Made by a program: the position numbers and the translations under genes
Notes under the pieces: generated by a model
Told to the model about the DNA's origin: nothing
Seen by the model: the letters and a program-made list of their open reading frames with translations, nothing else
Databases searched by the model: none
From: Ottelia alismoides
Lineage: Eukaryota > Streptophyta > Magnoliopsida > Alismatales > Hydrocharitaceae
Direction: 5' to 3'
DNA length: 64,000 nucleotides
Assembly (NCBI GenBank): GCA_037367405.1
Contig: JAZKJV010009620.1
Span: 310,001 to 374,000 of the forward strand
Shown: piece after piece, positions 33,021 through 44,999 of the stretch
How positions within the stretch are numbered: position 1 is the first letter of the stretch
Layout of the letters: the number at the start of each line of letters is the position of its first letter

Positions 33021-33470
33021 ATATGCACTCACATGCATGCCCTTTGGTCTATGCAATGCACCGAGGATTTTCCAGAGGTGTATGATTGTGGTATTTGTCG
33101 AGATGGTGGGTGATTTCTTGGAGGTCTTTATGGATGACTTCTCGATCCACAGCAAATCATTTGACTCTTCTCTATCTCATCTGGATTGAGTCCTTAAAAA
33201 GTGTAGTGAGGTGAATCTAGTGCTCTCTTGAAAGATGAGATATTTCATGATTCGAGAGGGCATTGTGTTGGGGCACATCATGTCCAAGAGAGGAATGGAG
33301 CTTGACCCTACCAAGGTGGATGTGATTAAGAAACTTCAACCACCAACCAACATCAAACAAGTGCGGCCATTCCTCGGGCATGTCGATTTTTACCATAGAT
33401 TTATAAAAGACTTTTCAAAGATTGTCCGACCGTTAACAGCGTTCTTAAGAAAAGACATGGAATTCATGTA
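33021..33470 (+). pseudogene. E1 reverse transcriptase, C-terminal half
   Basis: Continues the polymerase cut at 14309. The next RT motifs appear at once across frames: PFGLCNAP-like codons at 33040, then FLEVFMDDFSIHSK, which includes the catalytic Asp-Asp of the F/YMDD box (here FMDD), then REGIVLGHIMSKRGMELDPT, KVDVIKKLQPPTNIKQVRPF and [20 protein letters not shown]. These are motifs 4-7 and the connection of Ty3/gypsy RT. Frameshifts near 33080 and stops near 33188 and 33470 kill it. The expected LVLNWEKCHF-type segment reads VLS*KMRYF. Confidence 0.9.
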
Positions 33471-33890
33471 GATCACATGTGTCTTGAGGTATTCGAGCTC
33501 CTAAAGATGAAGACCATGGATGATCCTATCCTACATGCCCTAGGTTGGTCTCTACCCTTTGAGATCATGACGGACGCTTCAGACTTTGTAGTTGGGGTCG
33601 TATTAGGACAGAAGAGAGAAGGGATTCCTTATGTTGTCCACTACGCAAGCAAAGTACTCGATCAGACTCAAAGGAATTATACGGTTACAGAGAAGGAAAT
33701 GGTTGTCATAGTGTTTGCCTTGGATAAATTCATGTCACATCTTTTAGGGTCTAAGGTCACTATGCTCACGGACCACACAACCATTGAGTATCTCATAGAA
33801 AAGAAGGACACAAAGGTGTGCCTTCTTAGGTGGATTCTATTACTCCAAGAGTTTGATTTGCATATCAAGGATACCACCTCTCCCGCGTAG
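33471..33890 (+). pseudogene. E1 RNase H domain
   Basis: A 137-codon open stretch encodes [20 protein letters not shown], then [20 protein letters not shown], then [20 protein letters not shown], then [17 protein letters not shown] and a leucine-rich end [18 protein letters not shown]. The acidic residues of the RNase H-like (RT_RNaseH_2/RNase_H) domain are present: D in TDASD, E in TEKE and D in TDHTT. It is one of the best-kept parts of E1, although it is preceded by a TAG and followed by one at 33888-33890. It would have degraded the RNA strand of the RNA-DNA hybrid. Confidence 0.9.
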
Positions 33891-35294
33891 AGTCATAGAG
33901 TTCCCCCTGAGACTGACCCCATCAAGGACTCCTTCCCCGACGAGTCGATCTGTTCTATCGACTCTCTCCCATGGTATGCCAACATGGTGAACTTCTTGGT
34001 GTTTAGAACAATTCTTCATGATTGGCCGAAGAGCAGCATTGATCGACTTAATCAGAATCTAGGAAATACCATTGGGAGGATATATTCCTTTTCTTCAAAG
34101 GTTTGAAATATGTTTAGTGGAGGTGTATTCCTTAGGAGGAATACATGAGTGTCCTAATCCACTGTCATTCCTTGGAGGCAAGAGGACATCACTTTGGGAA
34201 GAGGACCACTTGGAAAGTGCTCCAGTGTGGCTTGAACTGACCGACCCTATTCCTCGATGCATATCCATTTGTTAGGTTGTGTCCAGTGTGTCAGTGAATG
34301 GGAGGGACCATCGGTCCCAAGGATGAAGTGTCCATGCAACATGTGATTATGGTTGATGTTTTTGATTCATGGGGCATAGATTTCATGGGCACATTCCCTA
34401 ACAACCACAGCTATGAGCACATTCTATTGGTGGTAGATTATCTTTCTATGTGGGAGGAAGCTATCCCTACCCGAGCTGCAGATAGCAAAATTATCTACAA
34501 GTTCATGAAAGATCACATCATTTCACGGTTCGAGTTCCCTAAAGGCATCATCTCTAACGGGGGTAGCCTTTTTATTAACAGAGAAATGAAGAAGTTAACG
34601 ATGGACTACAACATCAAGCACCATGCTGCAAGTCCATACCACCCACAATCGAATGGCATGGCAGAGGTGTCGAATAGGGAGGTGAAGGGCATTTTGCAGA
34701 AGGTAGTCCGCTCTGAGAGGAAGAACTGGTCCCATCTCTTGGACCAAGTTCTATGGGCATATCGTCAGACTTCTTACAAGACCCCGCTTGGAACCTCCCC
34801 ATTCTGAATTATATATGGAAAGTTATGTCATTTGCCCGCTGAGCTACTTCACATATCTGAATGGGCATTAAAGAAGGTGAACCGGAATACACATAAGGAT
34901 AGCAGGGTAGAAAGATGGACCTATATGAGATTCTAGAAATCAGAGACAAGGCATATGATAACAATGTGATCTATAAGGACAGAATCAAGCATCGGCACGA
35001 TCAACATATCAGACACAAGAATTTTGCCCCTGGGCATAAGGTATGTTATTCAATGCCAAGTTGAAGATTTTCCAAGGGAATTTGAAGTCCAAGTGGATGG
35101 GACCCTTCATTGTCAGAGAAGTGCATACGAACGATAGTATAGAGATTTCAGAGCTCACAGATGGTGCACGATCGTTCCTCGTGAAGCAACTGCTTAGGCA
35201 TTTCGTAGGATCAGATGAGCAGTTGGTCCGTGTTAAAGAGATCTCATTCATGTGTATCCCAGAATCTCATGATCCACTCGCAGGGAACACATGA
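33891..35294 (+). pseudogene. E1 integrase, decayed
   Basis: After a Pro-rich spacer (LPWYANMVNFLVFR at 33968) and a poorly kept zinc-binding region (33990-34290), the catalytic core is open from 34298 to 34804: DVFDSWGIDFMGTFPNNHSY, then SRFEFPKGIISNGGSLFI, then YHPQSNGMAEVSNREVKG. In the D,D-E triad the first Asp (DFMG) and the Glu (AEVSNRE) are there, but the second Asp of IISDGGS is Asn. The C-terminal part is shifted: LKIFQGNLKSKWMGPFIVRE at 35064, the usual end of Athila integrase. Stops at 34805 and near 34935, and a frameshift near 35040, disable it. No env-like frame follows. Confidence 0.88.
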
Positions 35295-35396
35295 ATCCTC
35301 ACTACTCCTGACATTCCCAAGCACCTCCTTCTTCCCCATCTCTCATTTTTCTGTACATTCACCAACCCCATCAGTTCTCACACTTACTCCATCTTC

Positions 35397-35656
35397 TATA
35401 CTTAGGTTGACCAGAGCCTGAGTATAGGGGGCTCAATGCCCTCACTGCATATCCGTTCATCCATTCATTCTCCTCTTGACCTCGATGCCCCCATTTTTTC
35501 TTTTCTTCTATACTTAGGCTGACCAAAGCCTAAGTATAGGGGGTCGGTCAACTTCTACACTTCCTTTCTTTTCACTCTCTTACGCTTAGCACGAGCTATG
35601 TCTCTTCCTCACTTTTTGTGCTATGAAGATACATCACAAGCTAAGTATAGTGGGGT
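35397..35656 (+). repeat. E1 hairpin-PPT array (3 modules)
   Basis: Module 1 35397-35431 (TATACTTAGG...CCTGAGTATAGGGGG). Module 2 35509-35543: TATACTTAGGCT pairs perfectly with AGCCTAAGTATA, loop GACCAA, then five G. Module 3 35584-35656 is the long form (GCTTAGCACGAGCTATGTC ... ACATCACAAGCTAAGTATAG, then TGGGG). Confidence 0.85.
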
Positions 35657-37055
35657 GTATATATTACATATATACTTTACCCATAGCTCATACTTTCACA
35701 TATTTTATGTATATAATATTTAATAAATACATGATGGGTATTCTTTTGTAAAAATGGTAAAAAAAGTTATTAAATTGTTTGTTTGTTAAATATGTCAAAT
35801 ACATGTAAATTGTATAATGTGTATATATGGGATACAAGTTGTAAAATGTGTATAAGTTGTGTAAACCATACTCTCTTTGTAAAATTGTTGTAAAACCCTT
35901 GTAAATAGTACTTGTTTTGTAAAATTGTTGTAAAATGGGAGGTATAACAAAAATGTCAAATAAAAGTGGCTTCTCATTCATTCTTGCATATAAGTAAAAA
36001 ATATTGAAAAACTTGTACCTCATTCACTTACATCTGCATTTCATTAGCATATCATGCATGCAAAGTTGAAAGTTAGCAGGTTCTGAACTGAGTTATGAGT
36101 AAAAACTGAGGTAGACATGATCTGACATTAATCTACTTTAGTTTCTGAGGAACTTCATTGAGAAGTAGGATTTTAGAAACTTTAGACCAGAGACTTAATT
36201 CTCCAAGTTCACAAGGCAATGTCTAGACTTTGACTCTTAGTGTCTATCATGGTTGCCTCATTCTGAGTAGACTCTTGGATAATGAACTAATATGTACTCT
36301 ACATCGCTCACTTAGCTCAACTGAGACGAGGTGTTGGAAGTTCGTGTGTCTTTTTTTGGTAGCGTGGATATTTAAAGTCGGAGTACCATATTGAAATAAA
36401 GCTTCATATGAGGGGTGGACTACTAGGATATTTTTTCTAAGACCCCAAAACATGGATGGAATAAAAGATTCTATATCCATCGGAGCACAAAAGATCAATG
36501 CAAAGCAACCACAATTCCTACCAAAAAGAAGCCAATACCAAAAAGAAAACCATTTGACCACAATGGTCCAAGCTTCAGATAGCCTACAAATCTAGTGGAG
36601 ACTTAGCTACACCGGCCAAACTTCACAGGAGCGTTGACTACACTTGTCACTCTCCACTTCTCCCTCCATTCGTTATGAACTAGCACTTCCTGAACTTAGA
36701 AGGAAATACATGATTCCCCTAGGGTGAGTTACTAGAGGAGGAGATTTCATGGTAGTTCACCATCTTGGATGGGAAGAGCTAACATCCTTCACTCACCAGA
36801 GACAGTTATTCAGTGTTCATGTGGGATGCTTTAGGAGGGGGTCGATCTAAGATGACTTCTAAGTCGAATCTGGATAATGACTTGTAAAACTTGGACTATT
36901 GTTTTTAAAACCCTAATTCTTATAAGGAGTTCAACCACATTATTAATCCAAATGTCAAGTCAAGCTCCATTTTCACCTTTTACTCATGATCTTGGTGTGG
37001 AACCTAATATCATTTCACTTATGCATTCATTTTAGTTGCTCGGTGACAAGAAAGG

Positions 37056-37071
37056 TTTAAGTGTAAGGGGT
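37056..37071 (+). promoter_or_regulatory. E1 polypurine tract
   Basis: TTTAAGTGTAAGGGGT lies directly before the 3' LTR TG at 37072; it is a decayed copy of the EA tract. Confidence 0.8.
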
Positions 37072-38745
37072 TGATGAATCCATGATTCATCACTCTAAAA
37101 GATGGAAATAGAGCTTTGTTCCCAAGTCATTAGTTACACTTGTTCATCTAAATTGCATTATTATCACTCATGCATATGCAAATAACATCGATATTTTAGC
37201 ATGCATAATTGCATAGATAATAAGCCAAAAATCATGTGTATAATATCACTTATATATTACCATTACTTCCCTTTATTTTAATTATTTTTCACTATCACCA
37301 AATAAAGTAGAATCAACTTTGTTGTGTACATATTACTATCATTAATCAAGGAAAAATACCAAAAAATATTAAATTTTAGGGATTTTCACCCGGTAGACCC
37401 TATAAACTTTTTAAATTACTTCTATAACCTTTTGCATAATGTAGTTACTCCATCGACCCTAAAAATTACCCCAAGAACCCCACGGGCTTCAAACAGATTA
37501 CCCGGAGGGTTCATGGGGTAAGAGTTGGCAAGTTTACAGGGTCGAGGGGGGAATTAGGTTGTTTCAAAGGTCGTGGAGGTAATTGGCAAAGTTTATAGGG
37601 TCTTCTGGGTAAAAATCCCTAAATTTTATAATTTCTCAACAAAACCAAACCCTAGTTTGGAGACTAAAAGTTGTAAATGTGAATATCTCTCTCATACATC
37701 ATATGTACTCCTACTCATTTTTGAATTAATATACATTCAATTATCTACAAAATAAGATCAAATTCAAAAGAATCAGAGTTCATATGTGAAACTTGGATTT
37801 TGGGACCTCATTGTATATTGTACATCTAGACCGATTTTGATCTTATTATTTCATGTACAAAAATAACTCTTTTTGATTTATTTCCTTTTCATTTATTTTA
37901 TTTGATCTATCCTATAACAAAGTATACAAAATACATATATAAATTGAAGTAAAAGTTAAAGAAAATAAACCACTCTAAGTCTGTATATAATATGTACACA
38001 TGTCTCTCTTATTTTATTTCTTTATTTTCTTAATTATTAAAAACACTAAAAAATAGATTAAATGAGAATATTTATTTTATATTTTATTTGATTTTCTTTT
38101 AATATTTTTATCTTATTTAAAAATCATTAAAAAATCAAAATACAAAGTACAAGTATTTTATATACATAGAGTACCACCAAAAATACGTATTCTACCGATG
38201 ATTTCTTTTGATTTTGGTCCCTTCTCGAAAGTTGTAGATCTCTTCGATACAAACGACTTTCATGAAGATCTATTTTTTTATTTGAAATAATTTTCTATTT
38301 TTTATTGATTTTCCTTTCCTTTCCTTTTCTGAATGACACGTGGCGCTCCTGGAGCGACCACATGTCGCCCTCTTACCCCTCCTCATCCACACCCAATCTT
38401 GGTCGTTGGATGAAGAGCCCTTCATCCAATAGCCTAGATCCCAATTCTTATTTTTATTTTATTTATTGATTTATTTTACTTTTAATTTTATTTATTTCTT
38501 CCACACCACGTGGCAAGCCTGTGGCCTTTCAATCTTGAATGATCGAACGGCCACTGACCCGCACACTTCTTCGTGATATCTACCCTTCATCTCTTGCGAA
38601 GGCGCAACTACCTCAGATTACTCCTACATGATCTCCTCTATCTCCCACACGGCCCAAACGCTAGCCATGTCCCTCGCCTCCACGTCCCCTGATAACCAAG
38701 CCCACTCACCCACATTCCACCTTCGTCAGCCGCGGCCCAACTGTC

Positions 38746-38752
38746 CATAAAA
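38746..38752 (+). promoter_or_regulatory. Possible TATA box, E1 LTR
   Basis: ATAAAAC, followed by ATCCACCGC, in the position equivalent to the EA and E3 core promoters. Confidence 0.4.
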
Positions 38753-38906
38753 CATCCACCGCATCACCTTTGCCAGATTATCTGTCAATAGCTTGGGCTG
38801 AAACTGCCAGCCCCCATCCTCTCTAGGTGACATCATGAAGAGCCTCTATTGTTCGGGTATGACGATCAGAGCATCCTAGTGTGGGGACATCCACTCCACC
38901 TTGCTG

Positions 38907-38911
38907 CAGCT
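38907..38911 (+). repeat. E2 target-site duplication, left copy
   Basis: CAGCT here and CAGCC at 62727-62731 flank the E2 ends: four of five bases match, one change since insertion. Confidence 0.75.
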
Positions 38912-41900
38912 TGTTGGATGGGATTTTTCGGATTTTAAATTATTGATGAACATAAATGTGCAAATGTTGTTGCAACTCAAATAATCTCGCAACAAAAATT
39001 TATTTATTTTTTATTCTCAAGCTGAATTAATTACAAAAGAATGTGTAGCAAGATAATTTTTGCTATTTAATTAATCTGTATAGCAACAGGATCGAACTTA
39101 GGGAGGCTACAATTCCCGAGGGTTATTTGAACAATTGAAAATTTTAAAGGAAAAAGGAATCTCAATTGCAAATTATCTTAGTTTTGTGATATTTTTATCT
39201 TTTTATTTTTTAATTTTTGTATTTCTATTTTTTATTTTCAAATTTTCTAATTTTTAATGATTTTTAGTTTTGCAAATTTTTAATTTTCAAAAATATAACT
39301 TTTAAAATAAATTTATAAACAAAAGAAATGCCTTTTTTTTTGGTTTTTTCGAAAATGACAAAAAATGCTCAAGAATATCCAAATAAAATCTTGTTGTATT
39401 TTTGATGGTTTTTTATTGTTTTGTAATTTTCAGAGATTATTAGATTTTTTTAGGTTTTTAAAAATGAATAGAAATAGGGAGAAATGAAAATAGAGAGCAA
39501 GCATGATTATTTTTTAATTCAAAAGAACAAATAAATGCTAAAATTCTGAAATTATTTTTTCTATAAACTAAAGAAATTATCTACAAACAGAAACTGAAAT
39601 ATTTTTTTATTTTCCTATAATTTTATATGATTTTTTTAATATTTTTAGTGTTTTGTAATTTTTTCTAGTTTTAAAAATAATCTATGCATGAAAATTAGAT
39701 AGAAAATAAAATACATACAAAAGAAGCTAATATATTTTTTTAGAATTTTTAAGCAATATTCAAATTTTTGTGATTTTTCAAATTTTTAAACAGAAAAAAT
39801 GCAATGTTTTTTATTTTTTAATAATAATAAATGGTATTAAAATGCAATGAAAAAGTTATACAACGATCAGGCACATAACAAGAATCTACACAAGTTTTGT
39901 AGAATTTTCAGAGAAATAAAAACATTTATTTCCAACAGATAAACATGCACTTTTAAAGTTTAGAAATGAAGGACTGAATCGCAATTATTCAAAGTTTGAG
40001 TACAAAAATAAATAACAGAAAGAAAATTACAGGGGTAAATGTAGTTTACCGACTGAAACATGTCCTGCGTGTGGTGTGTTCTAAATGGGGTCTTTTTGCA
40101 AATTCTGGAAATAGACGGTGGGCTTATCACGCATGGGGCTTTCTTATTCTTCACGCCAAAGAAAGAACAGGGGGCACCGCCCATTCGGTTTCTTCTCGTT
40201 CCCACTCAACGACGGTGCTGGTGGCGATCAGGCAGAGGATGCGAGCGACGCTGGTCAATGGCAGATGGCTTCGAATCTGCGGCGGCTGCAGGCGGTGCAC
40301 GCACAGATGCTCCTCACGCGGGTGTCGACAGCGGACGGCGGGAGCAGTGGGGGGACGCGGAGAGGTCCACCTGTGCAGGAGGAAGATGCTCGCAGCATGG
40401 GGGATGAAGCGTTAGGGAGATGGCGGACAGTGCAGTGGTGCCACAGTGTTGATCGGTGCTCGCGTAGAGAAGCTATGCCCGATGGTGAAGATTTGGCGAC
40501 GGGATCGACGGTAGGAGTTGCGCGAGGGGTGCAGCTAAGGTGGAGCTCGGTCACTACAGGCGAAGTTGCAGGTAGCCGCAACTAAGGGGGCGACACGCGC
40601 CCTATGGCGGCGGTGGATCTGGATAGCAACTGCCATGTGCGGAGGGGGGGGGGGTGATGTCCAGGCGGAAGGGCTGCGAAGATGGCGACAATGGCGGTGG
40701 AAGTCAGGTGCGACGTGGGATGGCTGCCACCCCTAAATTTCTTATTTCTTTTAATTTTTATTTTTTAAAAATGTAAAAACAGAAACTGGAAAAACTTTTT
40801 TATATTTTTTGTAAAAACAGAAACTGCGGAAACTCTATGAAGCACCAAATAATTTTTTTGTAATTTTTTAATCAAAATTCTTGTATCTGAAAAATAAAAA
40901 GATACCGACTCGAGCACGACGGCTCGGTTCAAAAATCAAACGGAGATCAGTGGATGAGGAGGTTCCGATGCAGGTGATGGATTGGAACTGAGTCTTTGGC
41001 CACTGTACGTGGTCAGAGGTGAGAGATCGCGTGAGGTAGAACGTGAAGCGATGGTGAATCAAAAAATGGGATGGAAAATCAGATTCGGGAGCGAGTAATT
41101 CATGATGATGGAATCTAAGAGCTAGAATTTAAAAAAATGACAACGAAATTAAAAATACAAAAAATAAAACTACGATTTAGGTTAAGAACAAGAAAGAAAA
41201 AAATGATCGTGGGAGCGAAAAATGTCGTAATGGCCTCGACGAAGGCTGACTCACTGTCACCGGAAGGCTCGGAAGGTAGGCACCTTTATACAACAAGAAG
41301 CTCTTTGAGATTAGACTCTTCTCACCAAAGATTGATCAAATTGAAATGAGGGAGGATGTGTCATATTAATAGGAAAAGAATTGAGTTTTGAATTTTGAAA
41401 ATTTGAATGGAGATAAAGATAAAGAAAATTTGAAATGAGATAAAGATAAAAAAGGAAATTCGTGTTAAAATTATTTACATAATTAATTAATTTTTGTATT
41501 TATTTTCGTAACTTTATTAAACTAAATGATAAATATTAATTACTTATTTTTTTGTGAGGGTTATTTAAGGGAATTAACTATATACATATACTATATACAT
41601 ACATGAGGGCAGGGAGCCTGCAACTAGTGGTGTAAGAAACTCCCTGGACCCACCCCATTTTCGCATTATTTTTTTTCATTTTTTTGAATTAAAAGTTGGG
41701 GGGATTTACTTAATATGTTGAGAGGAATAAGTGTTTCAAATTTCATGTAAAATAAACATTCCTAACATGTTCATCTAAAAGGGGTCGATTTCAGCAATTC
41801 TGAGACCGTTAAAATTTGGTAGTCCTGATGGAGATGATAGAAGTGTCGAATTAAGTTGAATTTGGAATTACAATATGATGATACATGGTGATCTAAATTC

Positions 41901-42803
41901 CTCAAGGTTTCATTTCAAAAAAATCAAAAAAAAAAAGAAAAATTAGGCCGCGTGTAGGGAATTTCCTGCACCTGCTGGTGTAGGGTCCTTTTCCCTACAT
42001 ACATATAATACATTATATACATAGTTAAATAAGGGAATCAAATTTTTTTGTTTTAATTTTTTTAGTTTTTATTTTTATTTTAAATAATTATTAAAAATAT
42101 TTATAATATTTACAAATACAATATGTATATAAGAGAATTAAATGGTAAAATTGCACAAACCACCCTAGAAAATCGTCTTTCAATTCGTAGCTTCAAAAAT
42201 TATGAAACCATAATCATTTTAAAGATAATTTAATTTAGAATACAATAGAAGTGACATTGATTTGATTTGAGTTCATATTGAGTCGGAATTGGTCTTTCAA
42301 TTATCACTTTATGTTTTTTTCTAGATGTGGTTGTTTTTACTCCGTACTTGATTTTATTTTGTAATTATTTTTATTATTTAGAAAATATTTTTATTTATAA
42401 CTTTTGTTTTGAAAATTATTTAATTTGAGGTCAATTTATGTACAAATAAAATAATGTAAGTTTTATACAAATATACACAGAAAAGTATTTACAAAACATT
42501 TTTTTGGATTTTCTGATTAAGGACCTTATCTCCCCCTATTTTATTCCTGATCGATCAGGTCAACTCTTGACATTCCCTCGAGACTCATGTCAGCCTGTAT
42601 CGATTACATATATACAGTCTTTTTTTTATTTTCTTTATTTTTCTTTTATTTATTTATTTTAGGTTAAAATAACAATATATGTACAATATTTACACACATA
42701 TGCAAATTAATAAGAATAAGGAGTTAGTATTATATACATGTATTGTATAAAAGATTTTAAACTAAAATAAATGAATAAAGATGATAAAATGCATATTCAT
42801 CAT
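38912..42803 (-). repeat. E2 3' LTR
   Basis: 3,892 bases; minus-strand start TGATGAATATGCATTTTATC, end ATCCAACA. It holds the U3 motif (42521-42560), a GC-rich promoter block with a run of ten G (40050-40730) and long AT-rich stretches. Frames at 39960-40585 overlap on both strands and are judged non-coding. Confidence 0.85.
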
Positions 42804-42816
42804 CCCCCTATGCTTT
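42804..42816 (-). promoter_or_regulatory. E2 polypurine tract
   Basis: Minus strand AAAGCATAGGGGGA directly before the LTR TG at 42803. Upstream (minus) lies GTGTTTGCTAAGGGACTAGC, as in E3 at 57080. Confidence 0.85.
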
Positions 42817-44999
42817 ACCTTCGCTAGTCCCTTAGCAAACACTTATTTGAAAGAATAAGATAATAAAATAAAAGGAAAGGAAAATAAAGAAATTAGGATA
42901 ATATTGAGTATTAAACTTATCTTCATAAAATTGTAATATGGAGCTTTGTCAGACCTTTGGATTATTAGTGTGGCGGAACCTTAATGGGAAATGGATTTAA
43001 AACCTAACAGCCTCTGAGCTCCACAAGAATCCTATTTAGGTCTCCTAAACAGTCAGGTTAGAACAAGTCTACATACACAAATTCTTATGACTGTGAATCT
43101 TTACTTGTACGGTGTTAGTGAAATATAGCTCCTCATCTCAAAAGTAGCAAAGAAACAACCTCTCTCAACAAGGTAACTTTAGTCCCACGGTCTAGCAACT
43201 CTTTCCTCGAGGAGCGGGGATATTCCATTCTAAGTTCAAGTACAACCAGCTCAAGAAAGAGGAGATGGGAGAAAAGAATGAACGATAACCAGTGTAGCAA
43301 CCTATCCTTGGATGCAGGACCAGTGTAGTCAAGTCATTCAGCTATCAGCTTACAAAAAATTGATTTTGAAGCTCTTATTATTATGTTTTTCTTTTTTTAT
43401 CCTTGTATATACACTCCGACAGACATTTTACTTTTCAATCAAGTCTGTCCACTTTTGAAGATTTTGCATTTTTTTTTCTTCTTCTTTTTTGAAAATATAT
43501 ACAAGGTGCAGCATGAATATAAGGAGTTTTTCCTCTTGAGCTAGCAGACTATCCCTCTTTTGAAGCATTATTGCAACCCCACAGCATCATGTCTTTAGAC
43601 CTCAATGCTACAAATCAGGTTGAGATGCATCACCCTCCCTAGAGGAAGATGAGAGTTTCTGCCTAGATGTACTATCATCGTATGCTATTCCAAGCCAAGA
43701 GATTTTGCCTCCTCACCCCCTCCTCCATGAAGAGCTACGTGTAGAGTGCTTGTACAAGATAGGCGACAGTATGAAAGAATCATGTGTGTGTTGTTAAATA
43801 TTCTACTTAGACTAATCAGGATGACATATGAACATAGTCTTATGGACTCAAAGAAATAAGTCGCTAGGACCTAAAAAGTCTTAATTCTATTTCTTATAAG
43901 GTTAATCTAAAATAAAGTGGACTAAGATCTAACTAAGCTCCATTCTTCAATTTTATTCCAGACTTAGTTTAAATGTCAATACTATCTTGAAAAAATACAC
44001 ATGAAAATGCAAGAAAATATGTACAATGCAAAGAAAAGAAAGCAAAATCTATTTTTTAAACAATTTTCTAATTTTGAACTTTTTATGGATCTTTTGAAAA
44101 GAAAAAAATGATGCACATGTAAAAAGAGTTATTTTAGATTTTAATTATGTAAATTTTTATAGACTTTTAGTTTTGTAGTTTTTAGGGAATTTTTTAAGGG
44201 AAAAGGATTAGTAAAATATACACAAGTATATACATGAATTATACATTTTTTTGTGTTTTTATTTTTTTATTTTTCCAATATAAGAGGAATTTTTTGTTTT
44301 ATTTTTATGTTTTTTATGTTTTTTGTCGTTTTCTATTGTTGTTTTTTTTTGTTTTTATTTTTGTTTTTTTTTGCTTTTTTTTGAATACGGAAGATGACCA
44401 AAGTCTATATATAAAAGTACGAGTTATGTCTAAAGTATATATACAATATATATGACACCCCCCTATACTGAGCTCGAAGTATGTCCTTATAGTAATCAGA
44501 GAGCGGCAAAGGAAGACATAACTCGTGCTAAGTATAGAAAAGTGAAAAGACTCCTATGCTACAATGACTCAAAGAAAAGATGAAAAAAATAGAAGTAGGT
44601 GATCCCTCCTATATTTAGGATCAAGTAATCCTAAGTATAGAAGAAGAGAATGTACGGACTCAACGACTCAACTTGCCCCCTATACTCAGGGTAGAATAGC
44701 CCTAAGCATAGAATATCAACAAGTTGGGGACAATCAAGAGATCAGAAGAATAAAAACACAAAAGAGATGATATGAACAACATCACTCCCCCTATACTTAA
44801 GGTAGAGTATCCCTAAGTATAAGCAACAACAGAAGTGATGAACATGACGAATATGAACAACACCCAGCTCGTCCACCCCCCATGCTTAGGACAAAGTACG
44901 TCCTAAGGCACACACAAAAATAGGGTGGATGAGCAATACAGTGGATGTACGGAGGTAAACAAAAGTGAATATACAAGAGGAGTGGATGTACAGAAGTCA
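42817..44999 (-). other. E2 3' noncoding region
   Basis: Holds the two-copy CTACACTGG box (minus; 43288-43296 and 43319-43327), conserved with E3 56572, a T-rich low-complexity tract (44230-44390) and the hairpin array (44456-44910). No gene is supported. Confidence 0.75.
44456..44910 (-). repeat. E2 hairpin-PPT array (5 modules)
   Basis: In element order (minus strand): 44910-44876, 44822-44787, 44710-44677, 44642-44606, then the long module 44540-44456. On the plus strand each reads CCCCCTATACTTA...TAAGTATA, for instance CCCCCTATACTTAAGG with CCCTAAGTATA at 44787-44822. Order (four short, one long) equals that of E3. Confidence 0.85.

Larger units (their letters stand above)
35295..37071 (+). 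other. E1 3' noncoding region
   Basis: Parallels EA 24664-30089 without ES. It holds three hairpin-PPT modules, an AT-rich stretch (35690-36030, low complexity, frames on the minus strand not coding), the conserved block at 36081 (GGTTCTGAACTGAGTTATGAG), the CTACACCGG/CTACACTTG box (36607, 36638) and the PPT at the end. No gene. Confidence 0.75.
37072..38911 (+). repeat. E1 3' LTR, proximal part
   Basis: Starts TGATGAATCCATGATTCATC and follows the EA LTR in layout: AT-rich U3, a decayed G-box palindrome (38336: TGACACGTGGCGC...), a TATA-like CATAAAACATCCACC at 38746 and a GC-richer leader. It stops at the E2 insertion (38911) and continues at 62727. Confidence 0.85.

Noticed and set aside
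35295..36030. Possible env-like ORF between integrase and 3' LTR of E1
   Set aside because: Only short frames, AT-rich, no signal peptide or membrane pattern; occupied by noncoding blocks shared with EA.
40050..40620. ORFs of 108-155 codons in the E2 3' LTR
   Set aside because: Overlapping frames on both strands in the GC-rich LTR part, not kept in related LTRs.
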